From Flavobacterium daejeonense DSM 17708 (lineage in GTDB: Bacteria > Bacteroidota > Bacteroidia > Flavobacteriales > Flavobacteriaceae), in assembly GCF_000425425.1 (NCBI RefSeq), contig NZ_AUDK01000006.1, positions 1 through 64,000 of the forward strand: a stretch of 64,000 bases of DNA, read 5' to 3'. The position numbers and the translations under genes are program-made. The notes under the pieces are model-generated. The model was not told the origin of the DNA, did not search any database, and worked only from the letters and a program-made list of their open reading frames with translations. Shown here in pieces: positions 26,282 to 34,310 of this stretch. Position 1 is the stretch's first letter; each line of letters begins with the position of its first letter.

Positions 26282-27442
26282 ATGACTTATGCAATCATAT
26301 ATCATAGCAGGTACGATACAGCTACCCAAAGAATCCAAACAAAAGCAATTACACCGCCAATTAGGAGAGTTCGCAAACTGGATGAAACGAACAAAGGACG
26401 CAAACGAAATTCGCAAGGACAAACAACAGTCCGTACCAGTACCAATGTTGCCAATGGTTTTTTAAGAACTTCATTCCTGCCAGTTTTGGCAGAAACGAAA
26501 ACGGTAAAGGCTTGTAAGAAAACAGCAAAAACGGAAAGAGATTTTTACCAATCTCTTTCCCAACTTGCAACGCATTATAACATTAACCCCATACATACCC
26601 ATTCTTTTGGTTTTCCATATAATATCGCTTTGGCTTTATGGGACACCAAAGAAAAACTAAAAGATAAAGTTAAGGATTGGGAAGAAATCAAACTCGTAAA
26701 GGATAGTAAAAAAACCTTTTTTACAAGTGAAGAACGATACAATACTAACTCTACACTATATTATATTCCTGTAGTACCGCTGTACAGATTACTGAAAAAC
26801 AGAAAACAAAAATACAGTGCACAGCTTTTATTATCAGTTTGTAGTTATCTCTATCATAGTGTTAACATCCCTTATTACAGACAGGAAAATAGTTTTCTGT
26901 ATTATCAATACGAGATGTTAAAAGAATGGCAACTAACTGATGATGATTCCGATGAAACATCCATTTATTTGAGTGAATTCGAACAAGCGGAATGTATTGG
27001 TGACAAAATGGAACAAAAAATCTTCAATACTGCCAATTTAACTTTTTTCAAAAAACGATTGAACCACTTTAAATGTACGAACATTTTTGAACAGGATTGT
27101 TTAAAATTAGCTCAAGAAACCTATATCCTTTTAGAACAATATCCAAATGAAAATGTATTTCGAAATGCAAGACCCAGCGATGAAGCAGACGAAAACGAAG
27201 AAGAAACAGATAACATTTTAACAATGGATTACTACATATCTTTTTATGCTGATGGAAAAGGTTGGCTAAATGAAAATATTATTCAATGCGTAAATAACGA
27301 ATTACAAGAATACGGACAAATTGAAGAGCCTAGTATCGTTAAGCGTTTCGATGGAAGTGACATCACAGCAAACAATCTTGATTTTGAGAATAGATTGTTT
27401 GCCCTTATCGGAGAATTAATTTACCTATTAAACAATTTTTAA
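26282..27442 (+). CDS. PRTRC-operon protein of unknown function (start uncertain)
   Basis: The frame is open from an ATG at 26282. However, its first 70-80 codons overlap the more convincing small reading frame at 26289-26517 and are low in protein-like features. The conserved-looking part begins near ERDFYQSLSQLATHYNINP (about 26530). TTG at 26486 is one possible start, and no ATG lies nearby in frame. The rest is a soluble helical protein with an acidic stretch (DEADENEEETD). Position between PRTRC-C and PRTRC-B suggests PRTRC protein F, but I could not confirm the family from sequence. Confidence 0.6.
   Translation: MTYAIIYHSRYDTATQRIQTKAITPPIRRVRKLDETNKGRKRNSQGQTTVRTSTNVANGFLRTSFLPVLAETKTVKACKKTAKTERDFYQSLSQLATHYNINPIHTHSFGFPYNIALALWDTKEKLKDKVKDWEEIKLVKDSKKTFFTSEERYNTNSTLYYIPVVPLYRLLKNRKQKYSAQLLLSVCSYLYHSVNIPYYRQENSFLYYQYEMLKEWQLTDDDSDETSIYLSEFEQAECIGDKMEQKIFNTANLTFFKKRLNHFKCTNIFEQDCLKLAQETYILLEQYPNENVFRNARPSDEADENEEETDNILTMDYYISFYADGKGWLNENIIQCVNNELQEYGQIEEPSIVKRFDGSDITANNLDFENRLFALIGELIYLLNNF
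26289..26517 (+). CDS. Small protein interrupted by a +1 frameshift at a T6 run
   Basis: An ATG at 26289 opens a frame (MQSYIIAGTIQLPKESKQKQ) that ends after 58 codons at a TAA at 26463-26465, in the context GTT TTT TAA G. Skipping one base at the T run continues into another frame, KNFIPASFGRNENGKGL, stopping at 26515-26517. The joined product of about 75 residues looks more protein-like than the third frame that runs across this region. The TTT-TAA site resembles the prfB-type +1 frameshift, where a slippery codon precedes a stop. A disrupting one-base insertion in a homopolymer or a sequencing error is equally possible. Function unknown. Confidence 0.45.
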
Positions 27443-27452
27443 AACAATAGTG

Positions 27453-28166
27453 ATGAAAGACATTACAGAAAATTTTGGAACGCTATACCATCCTAAATTA
27501 GCATTAGTATTCTACCAGACTAAAGGAATGAATTCAGACACCTATGTAGAATCTTTTGATATGGATAAAAATGGAAATCCTATTAATGCCCATCCCTTGA
27601 CTGTAAGAGAAGCAAACCAACTGGTAAAAACATTAAAGACAGCCAAAGAAGAAAAAGAACCTTGTTTAAAATCAGACGGAATAATTAGCAATGCTATTTT
27701 ACATATTAACCTTAATCAAAATAAGGTAATTTGGTTTACCAAAGCCATGCAAAGAGAACTGTGTTTTACAGAAAATCTAGGTATTCCAAATGGCAAGGCA
27801 AATGTCCCTCCTATGTTATGGATTGCCAACAAAAATAGTCTTTCTGTTTTTGCTTTGGGAAGCAGCCGCAGACCAAACGAAAATACAAAATTGTACAATG
27901 CTCCTTTTTTTAATGTATATGAAAATGGTAATGTTTGTATGGGAACGGTAGATGTTCAAATTAAGAAAATTGCTTCATTAGAAGAGTTTACAATTGCATG
28001 GGAAAGTTATTTCTTCAACAGCTATTTCAGTCACTTAATGCAGGACTATAATCCGATAAACGGAAACTGTGTAATACTTTGGGAAAGCCTTGTCAATACA
28101 AACAACACTTTTCCAAAAGAAGTATTAAAAAAGAATGGTAAAACCTTAAAAGATGTATTGTCATGA
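27453..28166 (+). CDS. PRTRC system protein B
   Basis: 237 residues from the ATG at 27453; the preceding GTG is less likely. The N-terminus KDITENFGTLYHPKLALVFYQ and the PPMLWIANKNSLSVFALGSSRRPNENTKLYNAPFFNVYENGNVCMGTV region match PRTRC protein B, which ends the second half with a conserved F/Y-N-V-Y-x-x-G-x-V-C-x-G stretch. It overlaps the ThiF-like gene by the ATGA arrangement. Confidence 0.8.
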   Translation: MKDITENFGTLYHPKLALVFYQTKGMNSDTYVESFDMDKNGNPINAHPLTVREANQLVKTLKTAKEEKEPCLKSDGIISNAILHINLNQNKVIWFTKAMQRELCFTENLGIPNGKANVPPMLWIANKNSLSVFALGSSRRPNENTKLYNAPFFNVYENGNVCMGTVDVQIKKIASLEEFTIAWESYFFNSYFSHLMQDYNPINGNCVILWESLVNTNNTFPKEVLKKNGKTLKDVLS

Positions 28167-28969
28167 ATATCGAAAAAACAAAAGTCCATTTTACGGATAA
28201 CTATTTAATAAATCCCACAAACCCAATAGGGGTAAATCTTATCGGTGCAGGTGGCACAGGTTCAAAAGTATTGACTTGCCTTATGGAAATGAATCATAGC
28301 CTTATTGCATTAGGTCATGCAGGTTTAAACGTTTGTCTTTGGGATGATGATACTATAACGGAAGCCAATTTGGGCAGACAACGATTTGCAGATTCTGAAA
28401 CAGGATTATACAAATCGGTAGCACTGATAAACCGTGCCAACCGTTGGTCGGGTACAAACTGGAAAGCGGAAACCATAAAATTTGAAAAAGACAGTTTGGA
28501 TAGATTACCCGAAAATGCGGGAGCAACTATTTTTATTAGCTGTGTGGATAGCGTGAAAGCTCGTTTTGAAATTGCTGATATTTTGAAACAACTTAATAAC
28601 AGTAGAGCTTATGCTAATCGTCCTCGTTATTGGATGGACTTTGGCAATAGCCAACACACAGGACAAGTTATACTATCGTCTATAGGTACTATTAAACAAC
28701 CCAATTCAGAGAAATACGAAACCGTTGCTAACTTACCATTTGTAACCGAAGAATTTCCCGAACTGCTGAAACAGTCCGAAATTACAGATGACACTCCAAG
28801 TTGTTCCCTTGCAGAAGCATTAGAAAAACAAGATTTATATATCAATTCCGCACTAGCACAAATGGGAAGTTCTCTTTTATGGGGTTTGTTTCGCAACGGA
28901 CTAACGCAATACAGAGGTTTTTTTCTCAATTTGAAAGACTTTAGGTCACAGCCCATTCCAGTTGGCTAA
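28163..28969 (+). CDS. PRTRC system ThiF-family (E1-like) protein
   Basis: A 268-residue adenylyltransferase of the ThiF/MoeB/E1 type. The nucleotide loop GAGGTGSK (from residue 28) is followed by the acidic residues of WDDDTITEANLGRQRF, which bind Mg-ATP. Conserved cysteines in FISCVDSVKARF and TPSCSLAEALEK are candidates for the thioester or processing cysteine. It would activate the C-terminus of a small protein; PRTRC-C in the same operon is the natural candidate. No JAB/MPN isopeptidase gene (PRTRC-A) is in the window. Confidence 0.88.
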   Translation: MNIEKTKVHFTDNYLINPTNPIGVNLIGAGGTGSKVLTCLMEMNHSLIALGHAGLNVCLWDDDTITEANLGRQRFADSETGLYKSVALINRANRWSGTNWKAETIKFEKDSLDRLPENAGATIFISCVDSVKARFEIADILKQLNNSRAYANRPRYWMDFGNSQHTGQVILSSIGTIKQPNSEKYETVANLPFVTEEFPELLKQSEITDDTPSCSLAEALEKQDLYINSALAQMGSSLLWGLFRNGLTQYRGFFLNLKDFRSQPIPVG

Positions 28970-28998
28970 CCCAACTCCGATAGTTATTGGGGCGGGCT

Positions 28999-29206
28999 GC
29001 AAAAAGACACTCCTTTCCGATGGTCAGGAAAGTCTTTTTGCAGAAAAAAAGGTGCAAGCACTTTGTCAAAATGTGAATCCTCCCATTTCACCAAAAAGCT
29101 TCTAAAATTATGCGTGAGGATATACACTATCCTCATTATTTATTTTGTCCGACTTCTTTTCTTTCCACATAAGCGACCAAAGAAAAGAAGCAAAAGAACG
29201 TCGCTT
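28999..29206 (+). repeat. Hairpin-rich non-coding repeat, copy 1
   Basis: The sequence directly follows the PRTRC ThiF gene and recurs in the same orientation at 39286-39488. It contains GCAAAAAGAC (28999-29008) pairing with GTCTTTTTGC (29032-29041), GAGGATA (29116-29122) with TATCCTC (29128-29134), and CTTCTTTTCTTT (29153-29164) with AAAGAAAAGAAG (29179-29190), all perfect. Long blocks are identical between the copies, for example the GGTCAGGAAAGTCTTTTTGC stretch. The remaining bases up to the next gene at 29402 show nothing recognisable apart from a -7-like TATATTTG at 29390. Confidence 0.85.
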
Positions 29207-29401
29207 TATTATTTATACCATTTGTATAAAAGCTTTTATCTATTTATTTTGGGTATTAATACTGATTTAGTAATACCAGTCAGCGTATGTCTCGTCCTGA
29301 AATAACAATACACAAAATAGATTGTTATGAAAAGAAAACACCAATTATCGTAATTATTCATCTGTTTTACTTTAACATTTATTTTTCTATATATTTGTGT
29401 T

Positions 29402-30631
29402 ATGGATAAAAAAGTTGAGCTTAAGAATATTGTTAAAAGTTGCGAAACCCGTTTTAATCGTGGAGCATCATACGCATGGAAACATAGTGATTTTAATGAT
29501 TTTAGTCGTGAAATTCAAAATGAGACTAAAATCAATATAAGCACTAATACGCTTAAGCGAATTTTTGGAAAAATTTCTGTAGACGATTATTATTTACCAC
29601 AGCAAGCTACAATTGATGCTCTTAAAAAATATAGTGGCTATCTTCCGTCAGATGATGAGTTAATTAATTCAGAATCCACAATTATCAGTAATATTTATCC
29701 TATTGTGAACTCTCGTTTTGTGTGGAGTGTTTTAATTGTTTCGATAGTTTTATTTGGTTTATATATTTTCACTAAAAATGGGAATAACAATTTAGGAAAA
29801 ATTACAGTTTCCAATGCAGAAGGTCTCTTGCCCAAGACCGTTTTTTTTGATTTACAATTACCAAAATCTGAGGACAGTATTTTTATGGATTTTGGAGATA
29901 AATCACCTCTAATTTATTTGGATCCTTATCAAACAAAAATATCTCATGTTTATTTATTTCCAGCGGTTTTTAAAGTTAATTTCAAAAGTACTGATAGTAT
30001 TCTTGCAAGAACTACCGTATATGTTCCTTCAAACAAATGGCTGGGAATAAGGTTTTTAAGGCAAGGAGATATACCTAATAGTTATTATGCTTTTCCTGCT
30101 TTAAAAAATAGTAAGGATAGCCTTTTTTATGCTTCCAATAATCAACTGCAAAAGGTGGGATTGGATACTTTAAAAAATCATTATACAAGACTTTGTAATT
30201 TTACTCCAATAAATCATCATTCGGATAATTTTATTTTTGAAACTACTTTTAAAACAGCAAAAGAAGAAAAAGGAATTTATTGCAATAGTATGCAATTTCA
30301 AATTTCTGGTATTGACAATATGATTCGTTTTAATTTTGTGAATTCGGGATGCAGTTCAAGAGTATTAAATGTTATTAGTGAACAGATTTTTACAGGGACA
30401 CAAAACGATTTATCAAAATTTGTTCTTGATTTAGATAAATGGAATAATATAAAACTGATTAATAGAAATAAAAAATTAAGTTTGTTTGTAAACGGTACTT
30501 TATTTTTTCAAGGCATTTATAAACAGTCCATTGGAGATATAAGAGGTGTATTTGTTGAATTTAAAGGTAACGGATACATCAAAAAATGTAGCTTAAAATC
30601 TTTAGAAGGAAAAAAACTATATCATTTCTAG
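29402..30631 (+). CDS. Membrane-anchored PKD/LamG-like sensor-regulator of the PUL
   Basis: 409 residues. A cytoplasmic N-terminal region of about 85 residues (MDKKVELKNIVKSCETRFNR, then ISTNTLKRIFGKI and a helical end) looks like a DNA-binding domain used by Bacteroidota regulators. One membrane segment (FVWSVLIVSIVLFGLYIF, about residues 104-122) separates it from a periplasmic PKD-like domain (FMDFGDKSPLIYL) and a C-terminal concanavalin-like region. I infer that it senses a glycan outside and controls the genes that follow. TATATTTG ends five bases before the start codon, so the transcript may be leaderless. It is the first gene of the cargo locus. Confidence 0.65.
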   Translation: MDKKVELKNIVKSCETRFNRGASYAWKHSDFNDFSREIQNETKINISTNTLKRIFGKISVDDYYLPQQATIDALKKYSGYLPSDDELINSESTIISNIYPIVNSRFVWSVLIVSIVLFGLYIFTKNGNNNLGKITVSNAEGLLPKTVFFDLQLPKSEDSIFMDFGDKSPLIYLDPYQTKISHVYLFPAVFKVNFKSTDSILARTTVYVPSNKWLGIRFLRQGDIPNSYYAFPALKNSKDSLFYASNNQLQKVGLDTLKNHYTRLCNFTPINHHSDNFIFETTFKTAKEEKGIYCNSMQFQISGIDNMIRFNFVNSGCSSRVLNVISEQIFTGTQNDLSKFVLDLDKWNNIKLINRNKKLSLFVNGTLFFQGIYKQSIGDIRGVFVEFKGNGYIKKCSLKSLEGKKLYHF

Positions 30632-30788
30632 TTAAAATTAATTAGATTTTATTTGTTTGTAAAATACTGATTTTAAGCGTTTTTTAGTTTGTCCATAGTT
30701 TTGGATAAAGTTTGGTTAAGTTCATAAATCAGTCTTTAGGTTAAATTCGGTTAGTTTTGATGCCCTATCAACATAACCAATTTTAATT

Positions 30789-33665
30789 ATGAACTTACGT
30801 GCATTTCTAGCAGTTATATGGCTATTAATAAGTTCCCAAATTTTAGCTCAAGAGCAAATTAATTTGAAAGGGACTTGGCGTTTTGCGCTGGCAAAAACGG
30901 AGAAAGAGGCTAATCAATTATCAAAATTTTATAGTAATAAATTTGATGCCAGTAATTTTAAGCCAACTCCTGTGCCATCAAACTGGGCAGTTCTTGGTTA
31001 CGAAGAACCTGTGTATCGTGGATTCGAAGGCGATAAAGCCAGTGAAGGATTCTACTTGCTCGATTTCAAAGTGCCCGTTAATTGGAAGGAAAAGAACATA
31101 CAGCTTCATTTTGGTGGAGTGTGGTCATCAGCAGAAGTTTGGCTCAATGGAAATTTGATTGGCACACACCACGGAGGATATACTTCGTTTGCCTTTAGTG
31201 TTACTGACAAAATTAAAATAGGAGAATCTAATCTACTTGCTGTTCGAGTTCGTCAAGTTAATCAAAATTATAAATTTGATGTTTATGACGATTGGACTTT
31301 AGGAGGTATATATCGTGATGTCATTCTTGAGGCTACACCCAAAAGTAGATGGTTAGATAATGTTGTTGTAAAGACAGATTTTGATGAGTTATTTCAAGAT
31401 GCTGATTTGAAGATAAGCACAATGGTGGGTGATAGAAATAAGGAAACACTACCCGGAAATTACCCAAGTCCAGGGGAGCCTTATAGTCTTCGAGCTACAT
31501 TAACTACAAATGAGGGAAAAGAATTAGGTTCTCAAGAAATTTCAGTACCAGCTCATACGGCAACAAATAGAGAAGTTCTGATAACTATGCGTGTGAAAAG
31601 TCCCCAACACTGGACGGCTGAAACTCCTTATTTGTATAATCTTCGTATTGATCTTATTGAGAAAAATAGGATAGTACATTCTCGTACTGAAGGTGTTGGA
31701 TTTCGTGAAATTTCGACCGATGGTGGTGTTTTCAGGATTAATGGACAAGCGGTCAAGCTTCGTGGTGTGAATAGACATGACGAACACCCAGATGTAGGTA
31801 GAGCGACCACGCGTGAACACTGGTTGCAAGATATCAAACTAATGAAAGCTGCAAATATTAATTATATTCGTATGGCTCATTATGCCCATGCACAAGGATT
31901 TATAGAATTATGTGATGAATTAGGTATGTATGTTGGTGAAGAGGTCTCACTCGGTGGTGCAGCAGAACTAATGTATGATTCTTCTTTTTCAGCAGAGGTA
32001 TTACAAAGTTCGTATGAAACAGTAGTTCGTGATATCAATAGACCTTCTGTTATTTATTGGTCTATAGGAAATGAGGATGCATTGACTACATTGCACATGG
32101 CTTCGATAAAATTAATTAAAAATCTAGATAACACTCGTCCTATTTTATTGCCTTGGCGTGCGGAAGAATGGCTTCCTACAGAAGTTGATATTTTAGCACC
32201 TCATTATTGGAAACCACAGGAATATGACCAATTGGCTAGCAGATCAAATCGTCCAATCATTTCTACCGAATACACACATGCCTTTGGTATTGATGGATTT
32301 GGTGGTTTAGAAGCTCGCTGGAAAGCATTGACCAAACATCCCTCTGGAGCTGGAGCTGCAATTTGGATGTGGGCCGACCAAGGAATTAAAACACCCGTTT
32401 TGAGAACTAAAGATAAGTTATCAAAGTTGAGTGATGGTAATGATTATCTTCGGATTGATGAAGCGGGTTGGGATGGAATTGTAGATTCCTACCGTAATTT
32501 CACACGTGACTATTGGGAAACAAAAGCGGTTTATGCTCAAGTTTATCCTGCTATGAATAAGGTATTCTTTACTCCAAGTGAGACTTCGGTAAATATTCCT
32601 ATTCAAAATGATTTTGACTTCACGAATTTACATAACATAAAAATTGCTTGGTCTATTCGAGAAGATGAAAAAGAACTGGATTCAGGTTCTGGTATAATCG
32701 AGGGGCAACCACATGCTGAATCAATTTTTAAATTGCCATTAGAGAAACTGACTTCTATTGGCGAGGGAAAAACATATTATGCTTGGTTTATTTTTATCAA
32801 TGCAGAAGGGATGGAGATAAACCGTAAAGCAGTTGAACTTTGTCCAAGATTAGAGTCTTTACCAAAAAGTATTTCTGAAGGGAAATTGTCTGTTATAAAA
32901 GGAGAAACAGTTAAGATTCTTGCTGGAGAAGCTTGTTACATTTTTAATCCTAAAACGGGTCAGTTAATCTCAGCAAGTTTTCAGGACAAAGTACTAATTA
33001 ACGATTTGAGACCTATAATATGGCGCAAATTGGATAGAAGCGAACTTATGGTAGTCGGTAAAAAAGAAACTAGTGAAGCAGCCGATCTAAATCGCTATAC
33101 CCAATCAGTAATAGCTTGGAATATTGAAGAAAGCCAATCGAACGTCGTTATAAGTACAACTGTAAAATATTTTATTGATACTGAAAATCAATTCACTATT
33201 ATCTATAGTTATTCAATTGGATCTGATGGGAAATTAGATGTTCATTATCAAATTCAAACCAAGGTAACGGTGCCCTGTCTTCCAATTGTTGGAATGGCAG
33301 CCGATGCTGTGCCAGAACTAAACAATTTGCATTGGTTTGGACTTGGGCCATACGACGCTTATCCTAACAAGCAGTCTGCTCCAATCTTAGGAGTATGGGG
33401 AGGACATAATACAGATGTAGAAACTTCCGGAACCAAGGCGATGCGTTGGCTAGAACAAAGTGGTACAATTGGTAGCGTACGCATTTCGAATTTAGGCTAT
33501 ATGGAACATGATACTGTTAAACCCGAAACAGTATATATTTTATCAGGTGTTTTAGGAAGACCAGAAAAAGGGCGCAAAGCTGATGACTCCATACCACAAC
33601 TTCAAACAGATACAGGAGAACCTTTTGTAGGAGAGTTTAAGATTGAATTGTTCAAAACCAAATAG
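30789..33665 (+). CDS. Glycoside hydrolase family 2 (LacZ-like beta-galactosidase)
   Basis: A 958-residue exported enzyme. A signal peptide (MNLRAFLAVIWLLISSQILA) precedes the jelly-roll sugar-binding domain, Ig-like domain, (beta/alpha)8 core and a Bgal_small-type C-terminal domain (LHWFGLGPYDAYPNKQSAP). The acid/base is E429 in WSIGNED, and the nucleophile is E494 in ISTEYTH. The layout matches LacZ-type beta-galactosidases, but GH2 members with other specificities exist, so galactoside is a best guess. The locus with SusC/SusD and a regulator makes it the main hydrolase of a small utilisation system. Confidence 0.9.
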   Translation: MNLRAFLAVIWLLISSQILAQEQINLKGTWRFALAKTEKEANQLSKFYSNKFDASNFKPTPVPSNWAVLGYEEPVYRGFEGDKASEGFYLLDFKVPVNWKEKNIQLHFGGVWSSAEVWLNGNLIGTHHGGYTSFAFSVTDKIKIGESNLLAVRVRQVNQNYKFDVYDDWTLGGIYRDVILEATPKSRWLDNVVVKTDFDELFQDADLKISTMVGDRNKETLPGNYPSPGEPYSLRATLTTNEGKELGSQEISVPAHTATNREVLITMRVKSPQHWTAETPYLYNLRIDLIEKNRIVHSRTEGVGFREISTDGGVFRINGQAVKLRGVNRHDEHPDVGRATTREHWLQDIKLMKAANINYIRMAHYAHAQGFIELCDELGMYVGEEVSLGGAAELMYDSSFSAEVLQSSYETVVRDINRPSVIYWSIGNEDALTTLHMASIKLIKNLDNTRPILLPWRAEEWLPTEVDILAPHYWKPQEYDQLASRSNRPIISTEYTHAFGIDGFGGLEARWKALTKHPSGAGAAIWMWADQGIKTPVLRTKDKLSKLSDGNDYLRIDEAGWDGIVDSYRNFTRDYWETKAVYAQVYPAMNKVFFTPSETSVNIPIQNDFDFTNLHNIKIAWSIREDEKELDSGSGIIEGQPHAESIFKLPLEKLTSIGEGKTYYAWFIFINAEGMEINRKAVELCPRLESLPKSISEGKLSVIKGETVKILAGEACYIFNPKTGQLISASFQDKVLINDLRPIIWRKLDRSELMVVGKKETSEAADLNRYTQSVIAWNIEESQSNVVISTTVKYFIDTENQFTIIYSYSIGSDGKLDVHYQIQTKVTVPCLPIVGMAADAVPELNNLHWFGLGPYDAYPNKQSAPILGVWGGHNTDVETSGTKAMRWLEQSGTIGSVRISNLGYMEHDTVKPETVYILSGVLGRPEKGRKADDSIPQLQTDTGEPFVGEFKIELFKTK

Positions 33666-33810
33666 TTTGACCTAGAAGCAAATCAGTGATAGCGGTCAAA
33701 TATTGTAAAAATCCGCTTAAAAATCGTTTTGAAAATACTTATCAATTGGATCCGTTGTTTCACAAAAGTTATCATGCTTATTGTGAGCACAACTGTAGTT
33801 ATTTATATGG

Positions 33811-34140
33811 ATGGTTATGAAAAAAAATACAGTATTAACAATTCAAAGTTTCCTTTTGAATACTAATTATGTTAGCAAAAAAATAGTCATTAAATATTTA
33901 GAATATTTCAGTAAGTATATGTCAGAGAAATTTAAATTTCTGCTAATCGACAATGCTATTTTTCTATCTATAAAAGATATTGCATTGTCACAAAATATTG
34001 TAATGATATTAATTCCTCCTTAATCAATGCAATAGAAAAGTTTGGCGATGTATGAAAGATAAAATTGAATGAAATGAATTTCACTTGAAAAAATTTTTCG
34101 GTGTTTTCAAAGTTTAAAAGGTTTAATTATAAAACAAATT
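33811..34140 (+). pseudogene. Relic of an IS630-type DDE transposase
   Basis: The frame at 33811-34023 reads KFKFLLIDNAIFLS followed by IALSQNIVMILIPP, which matches the DDE_3 core of IS630 transposases (IDNAxFH, then PENIxLIxIPPYSPELNP). Past the stop the similarity seems to continue in other frames with NAIEKFGDV and KIKLNEMNF, recalling NPxEKxWxxxKxKIxMK. Several stops and frame changes make it clearly dead. It fills the 645-base gap between the GH2 gene and susC and suggests past insertion events in the cargo. Confidence 0.5.
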
Positions 34141-34310
34141 TAAGCAAAAACCATATTTATAAATTCTACAATAAAAACCATTTTATTGAATTTAATCGAC
34201 TGAATTAGAAAATATTAACCAAAATGAATGTAATGTATTTAAAATGATTAAAAAAAACAGATGTTTTTTTAATTGTTCAAATATATTTTATACAACTTAA
34301 ATTATAATTT

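Noticed and set aside
29063..29305. 80-codon plus-strand frame after PRTRC ThiF
   Set aside because: It lies mostly inside the structured repeat, whose second copy does not keep this frame, and the composition is not protein-like.
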